Source: Agelaius tricolor (taxonomy: Eukaryota; Chordata; Aves; Passeriformes; Icteridae). From it: DNA of 64,000 bases. The stretch spans positions 7,503,001 to 7,567,000 of the forward strand of contig JALJCS010000029.1 in assembly GCA_023055355.1 (NCBI GenBank), read 5' to 3'. Below, one piece after another: positions 1 through 10,524 of the stretch (within the stretch, counting starts at the first letter, position 1; each line of letters opens with the position of its first letter). The position numbers and the translations under genes are program-made. The notes below the pieces were generated by a model. It did no database searches, was not told where the DNA came from, and saw nothing but the letters and a program-made list of their open reading frames with translations.

Positions 1-295
1 ACCAGGGAAACAGCACTGTGCCCTGGAGATGGCACCAGGGAGGGATGGAAACACAGCACTGTGCCCTGGAGATGGCACCAGGGAGAGGTGGAAATGCAGC
101 ACTGTGCCCTGGAGATGCCACCAGGGAAACACAGCACTGTGCCCTGGAGATGGCACCAGGGAGGGATGGAAACACAGCACTGTGCCCTGGAGCTGGCACC
201 AGGGAGGGATGGAAGCACAGCACTGTGCTCTGGAGATGCCACCAGGGAGAGGTGGAAATGCAGCACTGTGCTCTCACAGCCACCAGGGAGAGGTG
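1..295. repeat. Minisatellite, roughly 45-bp unit
   Basis: About seven imperfect copies of a unit built around CAGCACTGTGCCCTGGAGAT followed by a CACCAGGGAG-type spacer. The array runs off the left edge of the window. It is open in several plus-strand frames only because it is repetitive and GC-rich. No gene is seen in it. Confidence 0.85.
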
Positions 296-1649
296 GTGAG
301 GAAAAGGATGGAACTGGGCGTTTGGACAGGATCCGGAGCCCCAGGGATGTGTCCCCTGGGATTTACAGCTTCTCTCACCTCCCAGGAGCCAAGTGCCTTC
401 CTCCTTGCCCTGTAGCCCTGCTGCTGTTTTCTCCAACTCCCCACTAATGGTCAGAGAACCCCAGGAGTAGTAGAATTCCAGAATCTGCTGGAAGGCACTG
501 GGGAAAGGCATCCATGGGATGGGGGACACAAGCTGGGCTCTCCTGGGGGCTGTGGAGAGCCCCTCCAGCCCCACATCCCCCTGTCCCAGAGGAGCTGGGG
601 CTGCCCCATCCTGTCCAGGGCCTCCTGCAGCAGCTGCAACCCAGGGAGAATGAGCAAGGAAACAGCCCTGGGGATGGAGGGAGGGATGTGCCTGTGCTGG
701 GGATGACAGCAGGACCTCAGCTCCTGCTCCTCCTGCCCTCGGAGCTGCAGCTCCTGAGCTGTTGGCCCAGAATTGCCCCTGGAAGGTGTGGGGAGGGAGA
801 GAAGCAGCAGCTGCTGCCCCTCTGCAGCCGTGGGCTGAGCGTTCCCCTCCTCTTGAGCTCTGCAATAAACCTGAGCCTGCAGTGTTGGTCTGGTCTGTGC
901 CTGCAGGGAAGGGAATGGGGCCCCTGTCCTTGTCCCCGGCTCCAGAACTGCGCTGGCAGCTGGGAGTGGAGGGGAGCAGGGCATCACTCCGGGTGGGCAG
1001 TGCCAGGGCATTGGCAGCAATCACCTTCTAATTGGGGTTTTTCCTCCCTAAAAGGCTGCAGAGCCTTTTCCCCTCTTTTATTTCCCCCTTCTTTCCTTCG
1101 AAGAAGGGACTGCCAGAACCCCTCACACACACCCCTAACACAAGTAACTCACGTTTCCACCTGGGCCAGGCTTCCCCCAAGGATTCCTCAACATTCTGCC
1201 ACAGAACTAAAAAACCCAGGTCAAGGCTTGCTGGCAGTGAGACAATGACCCTGCAGCAGTGCTAATTATTATTTGAATTGCAGTAGCTCTGAGGAAATCA
1301 GCAGCACCTTGTATTTGCCACTGAGCTACCTCCAGAGAGAGCTGAGGCATTAAAGACACAAATGCACAAGATCCAGACGAGAATTTTTAACCCCTTTTCA
1401 GCTGAAGGTGTGTGTGCTGCCCCTGGGCTCACATGGTGAGGGTTAAACTGCTCTGACCAGTCTGTGCTCCTCCAAACACCCACTTCTAGGGAGATTTTAT
1501 TTTATTTTATCCCCGAGGGAACTGCTCTGGTTTGCCACATTTCTGGTATTTCTGCTGAGGTTTTTTCTCAGCCTCATGCACTCATGTGCTAGTTCTGGTT
1601 GTTTGGGGTTTTTCCTGTTCTTTATCTTTCTAGAGTGCTTTTTTCTACC
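296..1649. other. Non-coding flank, no gene recognised
   Basis: Pro/Leu/Gly-rich open frames exist on both strands, but none resembles TTC12 or any family I know. The only signal is a possible poly(A) site near 863. The stretch 869-1649 holds nothing recognisable. Confidence 0.5.
863..897 (+). terminator. Possible poly(A) site of an upstream plus-strand gene
   Basis: AATAAA at 863-868 is followed about 18 bases later by a TG/TC-rich run (886-897) of the kind found downstream of cleavage sites. By synteny the gene ending here would be TTC12, but no TTC12 coding sequence is visible, so the assignment is inference. It could equally be a chance hexamer or part of a repeat. Confidence 0.25.
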
Positions 1650-1915
1650 TCTCTACTTCTGGGGTTTTTTTTAAACTCAGTTTTTCATCTTTCTGGAGCG
1701 TCTTCCACCTCTCCATCCAGCTACTTCTAGGGGTGTTTTATAACTCAGTTTTTTATTTTTCTGGTGTGTTTTCCACCTTTCCATCCAGCTGCTTCTGGGG
1801 CTTTTTTAAAATCAGCTTTTCTTCTTTCTGGAGTGTTTTCCACCTCTCCATCCAGCTGTTTCTGGTTTTTTTTCCCCCTTCTATTCTCTCTGGAGTGTTT
1901 TCCACATCTCTCATG
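1650..1915. repeat. Tandem repeat, about 70-bp T-rich unit
   Basis: About four diverged copies of a unit containing CTTTCTGGAGTGTTTTCCAC, a CTCCATCCAGCTGCTTCTGG block and a T-run with AACTCAG. The region is non-coding. Confidence 0.75.
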
Positions 1916-2034
1916 TACAGTTCTGCCTAGTGGATTTCTCTGCTCCCTCCAAGCCTCACCCTGCCCCAGTCCCCAGCTCCCTTTCCCCCAGGCTGTGCCG
2001 ATGCCCCAGGTGAGGAATCCCACCCTCAGCACGG

Positions 2035-2320
2035 AGCACTCACTGCAGGCTTGTCCTTTGCACTGAAGGCTTGTCCTTTGCATCTGGAATTCTTGGAGGA
2101 TTTGCCCACCCAGGGCTGGATATGAGAGAGCAGAGCCACACTGCCAGGCTGGAGCTGAGCCACGTGTGAATATGTAGAATTCACACAGGCTTGTTGAACT
2201 CATTGCAGGCTTGTCCTCTGCACCATTTCCCACCTGGAATTCCCGGAGGATTTGCCCACCCAGTGCTGGACATGAGCGAGCAGAGCCACGCTGCCAGGCT
2301 GGAGCTGAGCCTGAGTGAAA
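2035..2320. repeat. Tandem duplication (about 155-bp period) upstream of ANKK1
   Basis: Two copies, about 2040-2165 and 2197-2320, share GCAGGCTTGTCCT, GGAGGATTTGCCCACCCAG, a GAGCAGAGCCACNCTGCCAG block and GGCTGGAGCTGAGCC. The second copy ends about 180 bases before the ANKK1 start codon, so this is probably the ANKK1 promoter or 5' UTR region. No TATA box or CpG island is evident. Confidence 0.75.
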
Positions 2321-2402
2321 AGCAGAATATGTGAGCAGCCCCACTGAGGATCCACCTCTTGGCAGGGGCTGCCAGGGCTGCCTGGGGTGGATCCCCACCT
2401 CC

Positions 2403-2446
2403 CCGGGCAGGGCAGGGCAGGGCAGGGCAGGGCAGGGCAGGCAGGG
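2403..2446. repeat. (GGGCA)n microsatellite
   Basis: A run of GGGCA pentamers lies about 50 bases before the ANKK1 start codon, probably in the 5' UTR or proximal promoter. Confidence 0.85.
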
Positions 2447-2496
2447 CAGGAGGAGCTCCTGTGCCTCCCCAGCAGGCAGGCAGAGCCAGCTGTGCC

Positions 2497-2681
2497 ATGG
2501 GCACGGAGCGGGGCAGGCTGGGCAGCCTGACTGTGTTCAGCAAGGAGGATTTCGAGGATGAGTGGCTGCGAGTGGCCAGCGGGGGCTTTGGCCACGTGTA
2601 CCAGGTGAAGCACAGGAGGTGGAGGACGGTCTATGCCGTGAAGTGCTCCCCGTACCTGCTGCAGGACTCCAGCGTGGACAG
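2497..2681 (+). CDS. ANKK1: ANKK1 coding exon 1
   Basis: Encodes residues 1-61 and two bases of codon 62, ending DSSVDR. It carries the glycine-rich loop and the Lys49 of the ATP site. The donor is CAG|GTAACT at 2682. A degenerate copy of its 3' half follows at 2789. Confidence 0.93.
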
Positions 2682-5600
2682 GTAACTCCTGAGCAGCTCT
2701 GGCCGTCCCAGCTGGAGGGATTGGGGGATGAAACTCTGCAGAAGGAGCTCCTTGGGAAGGGCTATGTACCCAGAGGGAGTGGGGAATTGGCCAGGTGTAC
2801 CAGGTGTAGCACAGGAGATGGTCTGTGCAGGGAAGTGCTCCCCGTACCTGCTGCAGGATTCCAGCATGGACAGGTAACCCCTGAGCAGCTCTGGCCATCC
2901 CAGCTGGATGGATTCGGGGATAAAACTCTGCAGAGGAGCTCTTGGGAAGGGCTGTGTACCCAGAGGGAATGGGGAATAGGAGTTCTGCCTTTCCTTGTCC
3001 TGTGTGGATGCACAGGGACATGGGGAACAGAGCAGGGCTGGAGCCTGGGGCTGAGCTCAGCACCTCACACACAGACTAAAGCAGCCTGGTGGGTTATTTA
3101 CAGCTGCCACTGGACACTGGGGCTGAGCTGTATCCATCAAACTGAATTCATCACCAGGTTTAAAGATGAGGGGCAGAGGATTTACAGCTGGTCTTGCTGC
3201 CCTGCTCCTGTAGCCTCCAGACATCTCCTTCCTCTCTGTGGGGCACCTGCAGCTCCTCTCTGCTTCTTGCTCTGTCTCTCACCTGCAGAGACTCCTCTGG
3301 TGCCCACCTTGAGTCTGGAGATGGAGCAGGGCCAGGTAATCACAACCACTGCTGATAACACATCCAATACAGGCAGAGCTGATGGAAAAACAGCAGAGTT
3401 GATGGACTTATTTAATTTAAAATTTTATTCCCCCAAATTTGGAAGGATCCTGCCAGGATAAAAATCTCACTCTTGTGATTTCTTGTTACAGACAACAACT
3501 GAGTTCAGGCTGAGCACTTACTGCCCTCAGTTTGCTCTGCAGATTCTACATTTGCATTTTGTTCTTGTTTGTGGCGGGGAAAAAAAGAGTCAAATAATCA
3601 GTTTTAATTCTGTGTCTTATCAATTGTAGTAAAATACCCCAGATTCCTCAACCCACGGGTGGGTCTTACTGTGAGGAGATTTTGCTTGGCTGAACCATTT
3701 TAGACCAATTAATGGCCTGGCCCAATTGCTGGCAGCTCAGCTCCATTCCCAGGGTGTGCTTTTTAAAGGCACTCCTGGCACTTTGCTGCTCGGCTGCTCC
3801 CCCAAACTCGTTCAGCAGGTCAGGAGGGGTGAGCCTTGGGAGGATTTGGAGGAACAGGTCTGCCAGAGCTGGCAGCCAGCAGCAGCCATGCCAGAGCTCC
3901 CCTGGGAGCAGTCACCGTGCCCAGGGACAGAGCTGCAGGCACAGGAGGAGCTGCAGGAGTGGCCAGGGTGTGGCACAGAGCTGTGCCTGCCCCTGGCATC
4001 CTGCTGCCAGGGAACACTGGGGATGTCATGGCACCACAGAGTGCTTTGGGCTGGGAGCAGCCCTAAAACCCATCTGAATCCTCCCTGCCTGCCCCTGGCC
4101 AGGGAAACACCGGGGATGTCATGGCACCACAGAGTGCTTTGGGCTGGGAGCAGCCCTAAAACCCATCTGAATCCTCCCTGCCTGCCCCTGGCCAGGGAAA
4201 CACCGGGAATGTCATGGCACCACAGAGTGCTTTGGGAGGAGCTCTAAAACCCATCTCCATCCTCCCTGCCTGCTCCTGGCATCCTGCTGCCAGGGAACAC
4301 CGGGAATTTCGTGGCACCACAGAGTGCTTTGGGCTGGGAGCAGCCTTAAAGCCCATCTGAATCCTCCCTGCCGTGGCCACGGGCACCTTCTACTGTCCCA
4401 GGTTGCTCCAGCCTGGCCTTGGACACTTCCAGGGATGGGGCAGCCTCTGGGAATCCCATGCCAGCCCCTCCCCACTCTCACAGGGAAGGATTCCTCCCCA
4501 TCTAACCCTGCCCCGGGGCAGTTTAAAGCCATTTCAGCAGTGGGACAAGTACAGGCTCTCTGTCCTCACTGCTAAGGATTGAAACAAGTGCAAGCTTTTC
4601 ATCTTTTCTTTGTGGTGGCTGAATGAACCACATAATAGACCTCAGTTCATTTGGAGAAGTCACAACAGCATCCATGTCAGATTTTAATCTGCAAAAGATC
4701 CCTGTGTGGCAGCATTACTATCAACTCAAGGGGGAATTTGGGACCAATCTTTTTGGGGTAGGCAGTGCTCAGAAAGGCTGGGTGTCACTGAGTTACTACA
4801 GAGTTACTGAGCCGTGAATCAACTGACAAAATTTCTTGCTCCCACTGTATTTTTTTTGTATTTTTTCTTTGATTTTTTTAATTTTATTTTTATTTTTAAT
4901 TATTTTTATTTCTATTTTTATTTTTATTTCTTAATTTTTTTTAATTTTTAATTTTAATTTTAGATTTTAATTTCTATTTTATTTTTTATTTTTATTTTTT
5001 ATTTTCCATTTTCCAGGACCAGCATGAACTGTCTAATGGAGGAGGCCAGCAAGATGGAGAAAATCAAATTCCAGCACATTGTCACCATCTACGGGGTGTG
5101 CAACAGCCCCCTGGGGATAGTGATGGAGTACATGGCCAGGGGCTCCTTGGAGAGAATCCTCCCCACCCACAGAATGTCCTGGCAGCTGAAATTCAGGGTG
5201 ATCCATGAGATGGGCTTGGCCATGAATTTCCTGCACAGCATGAGCCCTCCCCTGCTGCACTTGGATCTGAAGCCAGGGAATGTCCTCCTGGATGGGAACA
5301 TGCACGTCAAGGTACGGCCACGGCTCACACCAGAGCCAGGCAATTCCTGCCAGACAGAATTACCCCAGTAAATCAGGTTCTGCAGGAGCAGCCTGTGAAA
5401 GAGTGACCTGTGGGGCGTTTAACAAGCAGCTGCTTTGAGCAAATCACGCGCTGCTCTCAGCATCACACGGCGACTCTGGGCCAGCTCTGGGGATTTAGGG
5501 CTCCAGCTGGACTCAGTGGCTGCAGGTTCTCAGGGTTTTGTCAAGCTCCAGCTGCTCTCCCCTCCTGCTGCCCCTGATCCCAAAGATGGGGATGTCTGGG

Positions 5601-8600
5601 TGACAGCAGGAGGGGAGAGCGTGAGCATTTTAGGGCAGCTTCCCTGTTCCTGCTTGCAGATCTCCGACTTTGGGCTGTCCAAGTGGATGGAGCAGTCCAG
5701 CAGGATGCAGTACATCGAGAGCTCAGCTCTGAGGGGCACCCTGAGCTACATCCCCCCCGAAATGTTCCTGCAGAACAGCAAACCCCCGGGGATCAAGTAC
5801 GATGTGTACAGGTGAGGGCTGGCCCAGGGCACCCAGGGGTGTCCCTGGGCTGTCACACCCAGCAAGGGGGGCTGGACACTGCCTCAGTTTGTTTAAATTC
5901 TGCTTTTCTGCCTCTTAGAAGGTGGGGAACACAGTGGGGTACCCGATCTCAGGGGTGAGACTGAGAGGGAGGGGGGTCTCTGTGGATAATCATCATCCCA
6001 ATGCACCCTCTGCCCCAGGTGCCATCACACCCTGTTCCCAAAAATGAGTGGCAGCAGAGCCCAAACAGCCAGTGCTGCTCTTTCATCACAGTCCCTGCTG
6101 AGATTGCTTTTAAAACAATTCCAATATTGGCTTATCTGCCTCAGTCTTCAGCTTCATTTTGGTCAGGAGCAGGCAGAGAAGAGATTTCAGCTTGGCTTTT
6201 GTCCTTTTGGGTGAGGAGCTTTGCAGCACATTCACATGAGCCCCAAGTCCATGTCTGGAAATTCTTCAGCTCCGTGGCCTTTGCAGCACAGAGGGTAGAG
6301 GGAAGAGGGAAAGGAGGGTTTGCAGGGCCACAGGAACTTGCAGAAGCCAAGGGCTCGAAACCTCAGTGTGAATAAAGTGGAAAAAAGGCACTGAGAGACT
6401 GACTTTGGCAGCAGAGGCTCCAAGTGCCTGCTCAGACCCTTTGGAGGGTGATGACCCCACTCTAAAGGAGATGCATGAGGCAGAACCACAAGGCCTGATC
6501 CTTTTGGCCTGGGGGATGAAATCCTTTTGCTCTGGGAGATGAAATCCTTCCCTCCTGAACAACCTCCCTCCTGACCTCCCCATTTCTCCAGAAGGCAGAA
6601 GCAATAAGAGCATCTCATGTCCAAGTGCTCACAGTCTCTCCTCTCCCGCAGCTTCGGCATCGTCATCTGGGAGGTGCTCATGCAGAAAAAGCCTTACACA
6701 GGTAAACACAAACCCTGCACCCGTGGAATGTCCATCCCAGCCCTTTTCCCAGGCAGAACACCCAGAGGTGCTGGATTTTTCCAGGGGCCAACATGATGGC
6801 CATCATCGTGAAGGTGGCAGCGGGGAAGAGGCCAGGGCTGGAGCTCGTCAGGGATGACTGGCCCGGGGAGTGCCACCAGATGGTGGACCTGATGAAGAGG
6901 TGCTGGGACCAGGACCCCAAGCAAAGGCCCAGCTTTGCAGGTGGGACTGGGGTGTGGATCTGACGGGGTCTCTGGTGTGACCCCGAGGTGTTGGAAAATC
7001 ACTTTTTCCCAGCCCTGAAACCGAAGAAGAAGGCAGAATTCCTTGGCTCTTGTTCTCAAGGTTGTTTCTTTTCTGTTACCTCTATCATTCTTTCTCTGAC
7101 CTGCTGAGATCTGTCCAGCACGCTGGTTCATGGCACTCTGACCACCCTCAGGGCGTTGTTATCTTTTTATACTTAAAACTACCTGTACATTATTTACCAT
7201 AACTTCCCAATACCTATCACCTATGCTAGACAGTCTATCTCTATTCTAAACCAATCCAAAAGTGCCACCATCCCAGCAGAAGATGGAGGCCAAGAAGAAG
7301 AAGGAGAAAGACTGGAAACACCCAGATTCCTCCATCTTGCTCCCCTGAACCCCCATTCTAAAAACCCCAAAATTCTCCATTTTCACCCTGTGATAAATTC
7401 ACTATCATTCTATTCAAACCCCTGTGGCTTGTAACTCCTCACAAAGCAGGGAATTGTTTCCATGGGCTAAAATCGAAGGCACAGGTGTCTGTGACTCCAT
7501 GCCAAGGTCTCTGAGCCCCCTGCCAGGGTCTCAAGTCCTCCAGGGCAGCCAGAGGAATTTCCTGGGTTCTGACATGGATCAGCCAAGGGTGAGCCCCATG
7601 GGGTGACAAAAGCAGGGTTTGTGTCAGTTTTCCCAGTTCCACCTCTGAGGTTTAACAGCTGGGTGCCCTTTTGCTGTCCCACATCCCCTCATCCCTTCTC
7701 CCTCCCTTCCCACGTGGGTCCTGCCTGGCTCTGGAGCTGGGGCAGCCTGCACAGCCGAGCTGCTCTGCCCTGGCAGATATCCCTGTGGAGACAGACGTGC
7801 TGCTGGCTCTGATCCAGAGCCTGGTGCAGGACCCGGAGAACGAGCGCCTGGTCAGGAAGATGTCCCACAAACCGGCCCTCTCCAGGAGCCAGCAGGTGAG
7901 CAGAACCCCCCAGAGCCTCTCAGGAAACTCCTCTGAGCCTGCTCCTTGTTCTGACCAGGCCTTGAGGCTCTTTCCCCTCCCTAAGGTGCCCCTCAGCACC
8001 TTCACAGGGTGTCTGCACAGGCTGTGCCTCTGTAATTCATTTATGGGGATGAGACACTTGCAAATTAATTAACAAATGCACTGAATGATAAATAGTCCAA
8101 GAGGAAAACCCTTTTCTGGACCTGCTCAGGTGAAGTGGGTTTATCATGGTGGCCTCAGTCACTAAAAGAAACTCAAGCAAACACAGAATCACAGGGTTCT
8201 CTGTGCACAAAACTGAGGATGTTCCTCTTTGAACAATTCTTACAGAATTTTTTTTAAATAGTTTGAAATCCCAATGTTTCTCTGGCTAAGAAAAAAATCA
8301 GGCTCCTGGATAGTCACGATGTAATCCCAGCAACTGAAGTAATTATGCCTAGAAAACAGGGAGAGATAGGAGTTGAGAATTATTGGTATTTAGAGGGTTT
8401 TGCCAAGCTGTGCAAGAAACCAGAGGCCTGAAGAAGTAGGGGCTTGGGGGTCCCTAAACAACAACGGAAATCACTTTGGGATGCTGCCATGCAGTCAGGA
8501 AGCAGAATATGTGTGTGTTTGGGAGCAAATGAGCACAAGGCGGAAAAGCTCATGGATATCCAGAGATCATCTTCAGGCTCCCCCATTCCTGCTCTGTCAT

Positions 8601-10524
8601 GACTGGCTTAGCTGAGTTTTGGGTGCAAAAACGGGATTGGATAAAAAACTCTCAAATGATGACACAAAACTGCAGAGCAGCATCAAAGGACTTTGTGCAA
8701 ACATTACAGAATGCAAATAAACACTGTTTTATCCTTTTCCTTTCCTCCTTTCTGAAAACCAGGGTGACAAAGAGGAGTTCACCTTCCCTCGAGACACTAG
8801 AAGTGGGGGTAAGTAGGGGACCAGCTTTAGAATTGAAAATGAAAGAAGGGGAAGCTATAAAAGTTGTTTGTTTTGTTGTAGAAGGATGTGGCTCATAAGG
8901 TTTTCCATGCGGGGGACATTTTAAAGTAAGGAAAATTTTAAGTTAAGGAGAAGTTTAAGTTAAAGAAAAGTTTAAGTTAAGGAAAAGTTTAAGTTAAGAA
9001 AAATGAACTATTCAGGAAATAGGTACTGTGAGAGAGAGGCCAAATGTCCCAGGGCATGTCTGGCCTTATTTTACATTCCTTATCTCTCAAATGACTTCAT
9101 TCCATGTCGTCCTACCAAGAGCCACAAGCTCTCCCTCCCTTCCTGGGCGTTTTTCACTCTTTTCCTCCCATTTTGCATCCCTGCCTTTAGGAAAGGACCC
9201 ACAGGAGGTTCCTCTCCCACCTCCACAGGGGGAGGCGGGCAGCCCCGAGGAGCTGTGCCCCGAGGAGCTGGGCAGGGTGCAGGAGAACGGCCTGACCCCG
9301 CTGCACCTGCTGGTGCTGCAGGGCCACGCGGCCAAGGTGCGCTCGCTGCTGGGCCGCGGGGCCGGCACCAACGTGGCGGCGGGCGGTGGCTGCACCCCGC
9401 TGCTGCTGGCCGTGCAGCGCCGGCTCCCTGACATCTGCGCCCTCCTCATCGAGCACGGCGCTGACGTGGACGCGGCCGACGAGGACGGCTGGAGCCCACT
9501 GCACTTCGCGGCCCAGCACGGCGACGACCGCACGGCGCGGCTGCTGCTGGACCACCGGGCCCGCGCCGACGCCCAGGAGCGTGACGGGTGGACCCCGCTG
9601 CACCTGGCAGCCCAGAACAACTTTGAGAATGTGGCGCGGGTGCTGCTGTCCCGCCAGGCCGACCCCAACGCACAGGAGGTGGACGGCAAGACCGCCCTGC
9701 ACGTGGCCGCGGGCTTCGGGCACGTCGGCCTGGTCAAGCTGCTGGCCAGCCAGGGGGCCGACCTGGAGAGGAAGCAGAAGAACCTCAGGACGCCGCTGCA
9801 CGTGGCCGTGGAGAGGGGCAAGTTCAGGGTGGTGCAGTACCTGCTGAAGAACGGCATCTCCGTCAACAGCCTGGACCAGAACCACTACAGCGCCCTGCAC
9901 CTGGCCGTGGCCAGGGGCAAGTACCTGATCTGCGAGAAACTCATCAAGTACGGGGCCAACGTGGAGCTGAGGACGGACAAAGGCTGGACCCCCCTGCACC
10001 TGGCCTCCTTCAAGGGGCACATCGAGATCATCCGGCTGCTGAAGGGCAGCCGCGCCCGGCTGGACGCCAAGGGCGGCATGGACTGGACGCCGCTGCACCT
10101 GGCCACGCGCTACGGGGACGAGCCCGTGGTCAGCGAGCTGCTGCGCTGCGGGGCCGACCCCAACACGGCCGAGAGGTCCCGCTGGGCCCCCCTGCACTTC
10201 GCTGTGCTCAGGGGCTCCTTCCTCAGCGTCATCAACCTCCTGGAGTGCCGGGCCGACGTCAACGCCAGGAACAAGGTGGGCCGGACCCCGCTGCACCTGG
10301 CCGTGCTCAAGGGCAACATGGCCATCGTCAAGACCCTGCTGAAGGCGGGGGCCCTGCTGGACGTGGAGGACATCACGGGGTGCACGGCCCTGCAGCTGGC
10401 CGTGAGGCACCAGCGGGAGAACATCATCACCCTGCTCCAGGGCAAGGAGGGGAGCAAAGCTGGCAACAGGACTCTGAACGAGGTGAAGATCCCCAGGCTT
10501 ATCCCAGGAAGGACAGATCTGTAA
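2497..10524 (+). CDS. ANKK1: ANKK1: ankyrin repeat and kinase domain-containing protein 1 (8 coding exons)
   Basis: Predicted serine/threonine kinase of the RIP family with a C-terminal ankyrin domain; its substrates are not established. Joining the eight exons listed below gives one 2337-nt frame (778 aa; human 765 aa), with GT-AG introns and matching phases. Kinase domain about residues 19-280: glycine loop SGGFGHV at 28-34, ATP-binding Lys49 in AVK, catalytic loop HLDLKPGN at 143-150 (HLD instead of the usual HRD), DFG at 163-165, PPE at 192-194. Residues 281-366 are a poorly conserved linker. Twelve ankyrin repeats fill about 367-760. The start at 2497 has a good context (GCCATGG) and gives the N-terminus expected from human; an in-frame ATG at 2359 was rejected. 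The gene is convergent with DRD2. Identity is near certain; exact UTRs are unknown. Confidence 0.96.
2789..2978 (+). pseudogene. Degenerate duplicate of ANKK1 exon 1 3' half plus intron start
   Basis: About 190 bases repeat 2590-2788 in tandem: GTGTACCAGGTG, GAAGTGCTCCCCGTACCTGC, the ACAG|GTAAC donor and the following intron all recur. The copied exon part has lost about 7 bases and has a TAG directly after CAGGTG, so it cannot code in the original frame. The donor site itself is intact. Confidence 0.85.
3990..4370. repeat. Tandem repeat, about 90-100-bp unit, in ANKK1 intron 1
   Basis: Four copies of a unit with GATGTCATGGCACCACAGAG, TGCTTTGGGCTGGGAGCAGC and CATCTGAATCCTCCCTGCC. Copy three lacks part of the GGGAGCAGC block. 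Confidence 0.85.
4372..4540 (-). mobile_element. CR1 LINE 3' fragment, antisense
   Basis: The reverse complement reads as a typical CR1 3' region. On the plus strand it shows CCAGGTTGCTCCAGCCTGGC, CTTGGACACTTCCAGGGATG and the AGGGAAGGATTCCTCCCCAT block. It is truncated and has no coding capacity. Confidence 0.75.
4838..5011. repeat. A/T-rich low-complexity tract (ATTTTT-type)
   Basis: About 170 bases of TTTTTATTTTTAATTTT-like sequence run directly into the pyrimidine tract and AG of the exon 2 acceptor, so this simple repeat probably supplies or borders the splice-site polypyrimidine tract. Confidence 0.9.
5017..5311 (+). CDS. ANKK1: ANKK1 coding exon 2
   Basis: Completes codon 62 and encodes residues 63-160: the alpha-C helix region (LMEEASKM), hinge region and catalytic loop HLDLKPGN. 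Acceptor TTCCAG|GA, donor AAG|GTACGG, ends in phase 0. Confidence 0.95.
5660..5811 (+). CDS. ANKK1: ANKK1 coding exon 3
   Basis: Encodes residues 161-210 and two bases of codon 211: DFG (163-165), activation segment, and PPE (192-194). Acceptor GCTTGCAG|ATC, donor ACAG|GTGAGG. Confidence 0.95.
6652..6701 (+). CDS. ANKK1: ANKK1 coding exon 4
   Basis: A 50-nt exon encoding FGIVIWEVLMQKKPYT (212-227) of the kinase C-lobe. Acceptor CTCTCCCGCAG|C, donor CAG|GTAAAC. The phases fit exons 3 and 5. Confidence 0.93.
6785..6940 (+). CDS. ANKK1: ANKK1 coding exon 5
   Basis: Encodes residues 228-279, the end of the kinase domain with the RCWDQDPKQRP motif typical of kinase subdomain XI. Acceptor TTTTTCCAG|GG, donor GCAG|GTGGGA. 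Confidence 0.94.
7015..7574. mobile_element. Solo LTR of a songbird endogenous retrovirus in ANKK1 intron 5
   Basis: About 560 bases from TGAAACCGAAGAAG to GGTTCTGACA, with blocks such as TAACTTCCCAATACCTATCA and AAGATGGAGGCCAAGAAGAA that I recognise as a dispersed songbird LTR. No retroviral coding sequence flanks it. Ends are approximate; no clear target-site duplication was found. Confidence 0.65.
7777..7895 (+). CDS. ANKK1: ANKK1 coding exon 6
   Basis: Encodes residues 280-319: DIPVETDVLLAL then a basic linker ending SRSQQ. Human has the similar DITIETDILLSL. Acceptor CTGGCAG|AT, donor CAG|GTGAGC, phase 0. Confidence 0.92.
7896..8762. other. ANKK1 intron 6
   Basis: No repeat family or conserved motif was recognised. 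Open frames on both strands are short and unlike any protein I know. Confidence 0.6.
8763..8808 (+). CDS. ANKK1: ANKK1 coding exon 7 (46 nt, linker)
   Basis: Encodes residues 320-334 (GDKEEFTFPRDTRSG) between kinase and ankyrin domains. Chosen because AAAACCAG|GGT and GGGG|GTAAGT are good splice sites and its phases (0 to 1) join exons 6 and 8. The protein sequence is not clearly conserved with human, so this is the least secure exon of the gene. Confidence 0.7.
8925..9001. repeat. Tandem repeat, about 19-bp unit
   Basis: Four to five copies of AAGTTTAAGTTAAGGAAA in ANKK1 intron 7. Confidence 0.8.
9191..10524 (+). CDS. ANKK1: ANKK1 coding exon 8 (all ankyrin repeats, stop)
   Basis: One 1334-nt exon encodes residues 335-778 and the TAA at 10522. 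Repeats are marked by successive TPLHLA-type motifs: TPLHLL, TPLLLA, SPLHFA, TPLHLA, TALHVA, TPLHVA, SALHLA, TPLHLA, TPLHLA, APLHFA, TPLHLA and TALQLA, twelve in all, spaced about 33 residues. The exon is much more GC-rich than the introns, which leaves a long antisense open frame with no meaning. Lys719 (AAG at 10342-10344) sits in repeat 11 or 12, where human has Glu713. Acceptor CTGCCTTTAG|GA. Confidence 0.96.

Noticed and set aside
514..1248. 244-codon plus-strand frame
   Set aside because: Leu/Pro/Ser-rich with no recognisable domain, and several overlapping frames are equally open; no support as a gene or as the TTC12 end.
2359..2496. Upstream in-frame ATG that would extend ANKK1 by 46 residues
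   Set aside because: The extension is encoded by the GGGCA pentamer array and has no counterpart in human; the ATG at 2497 has the better context.
2200..3072. 290-codon minus-strand frame over ANKK1 exon 1
   Set aside because: Overlaps the certain ANKK1 exon and the local duplications; low-complexity Ser/Pro/Ala/His composition without a domain.
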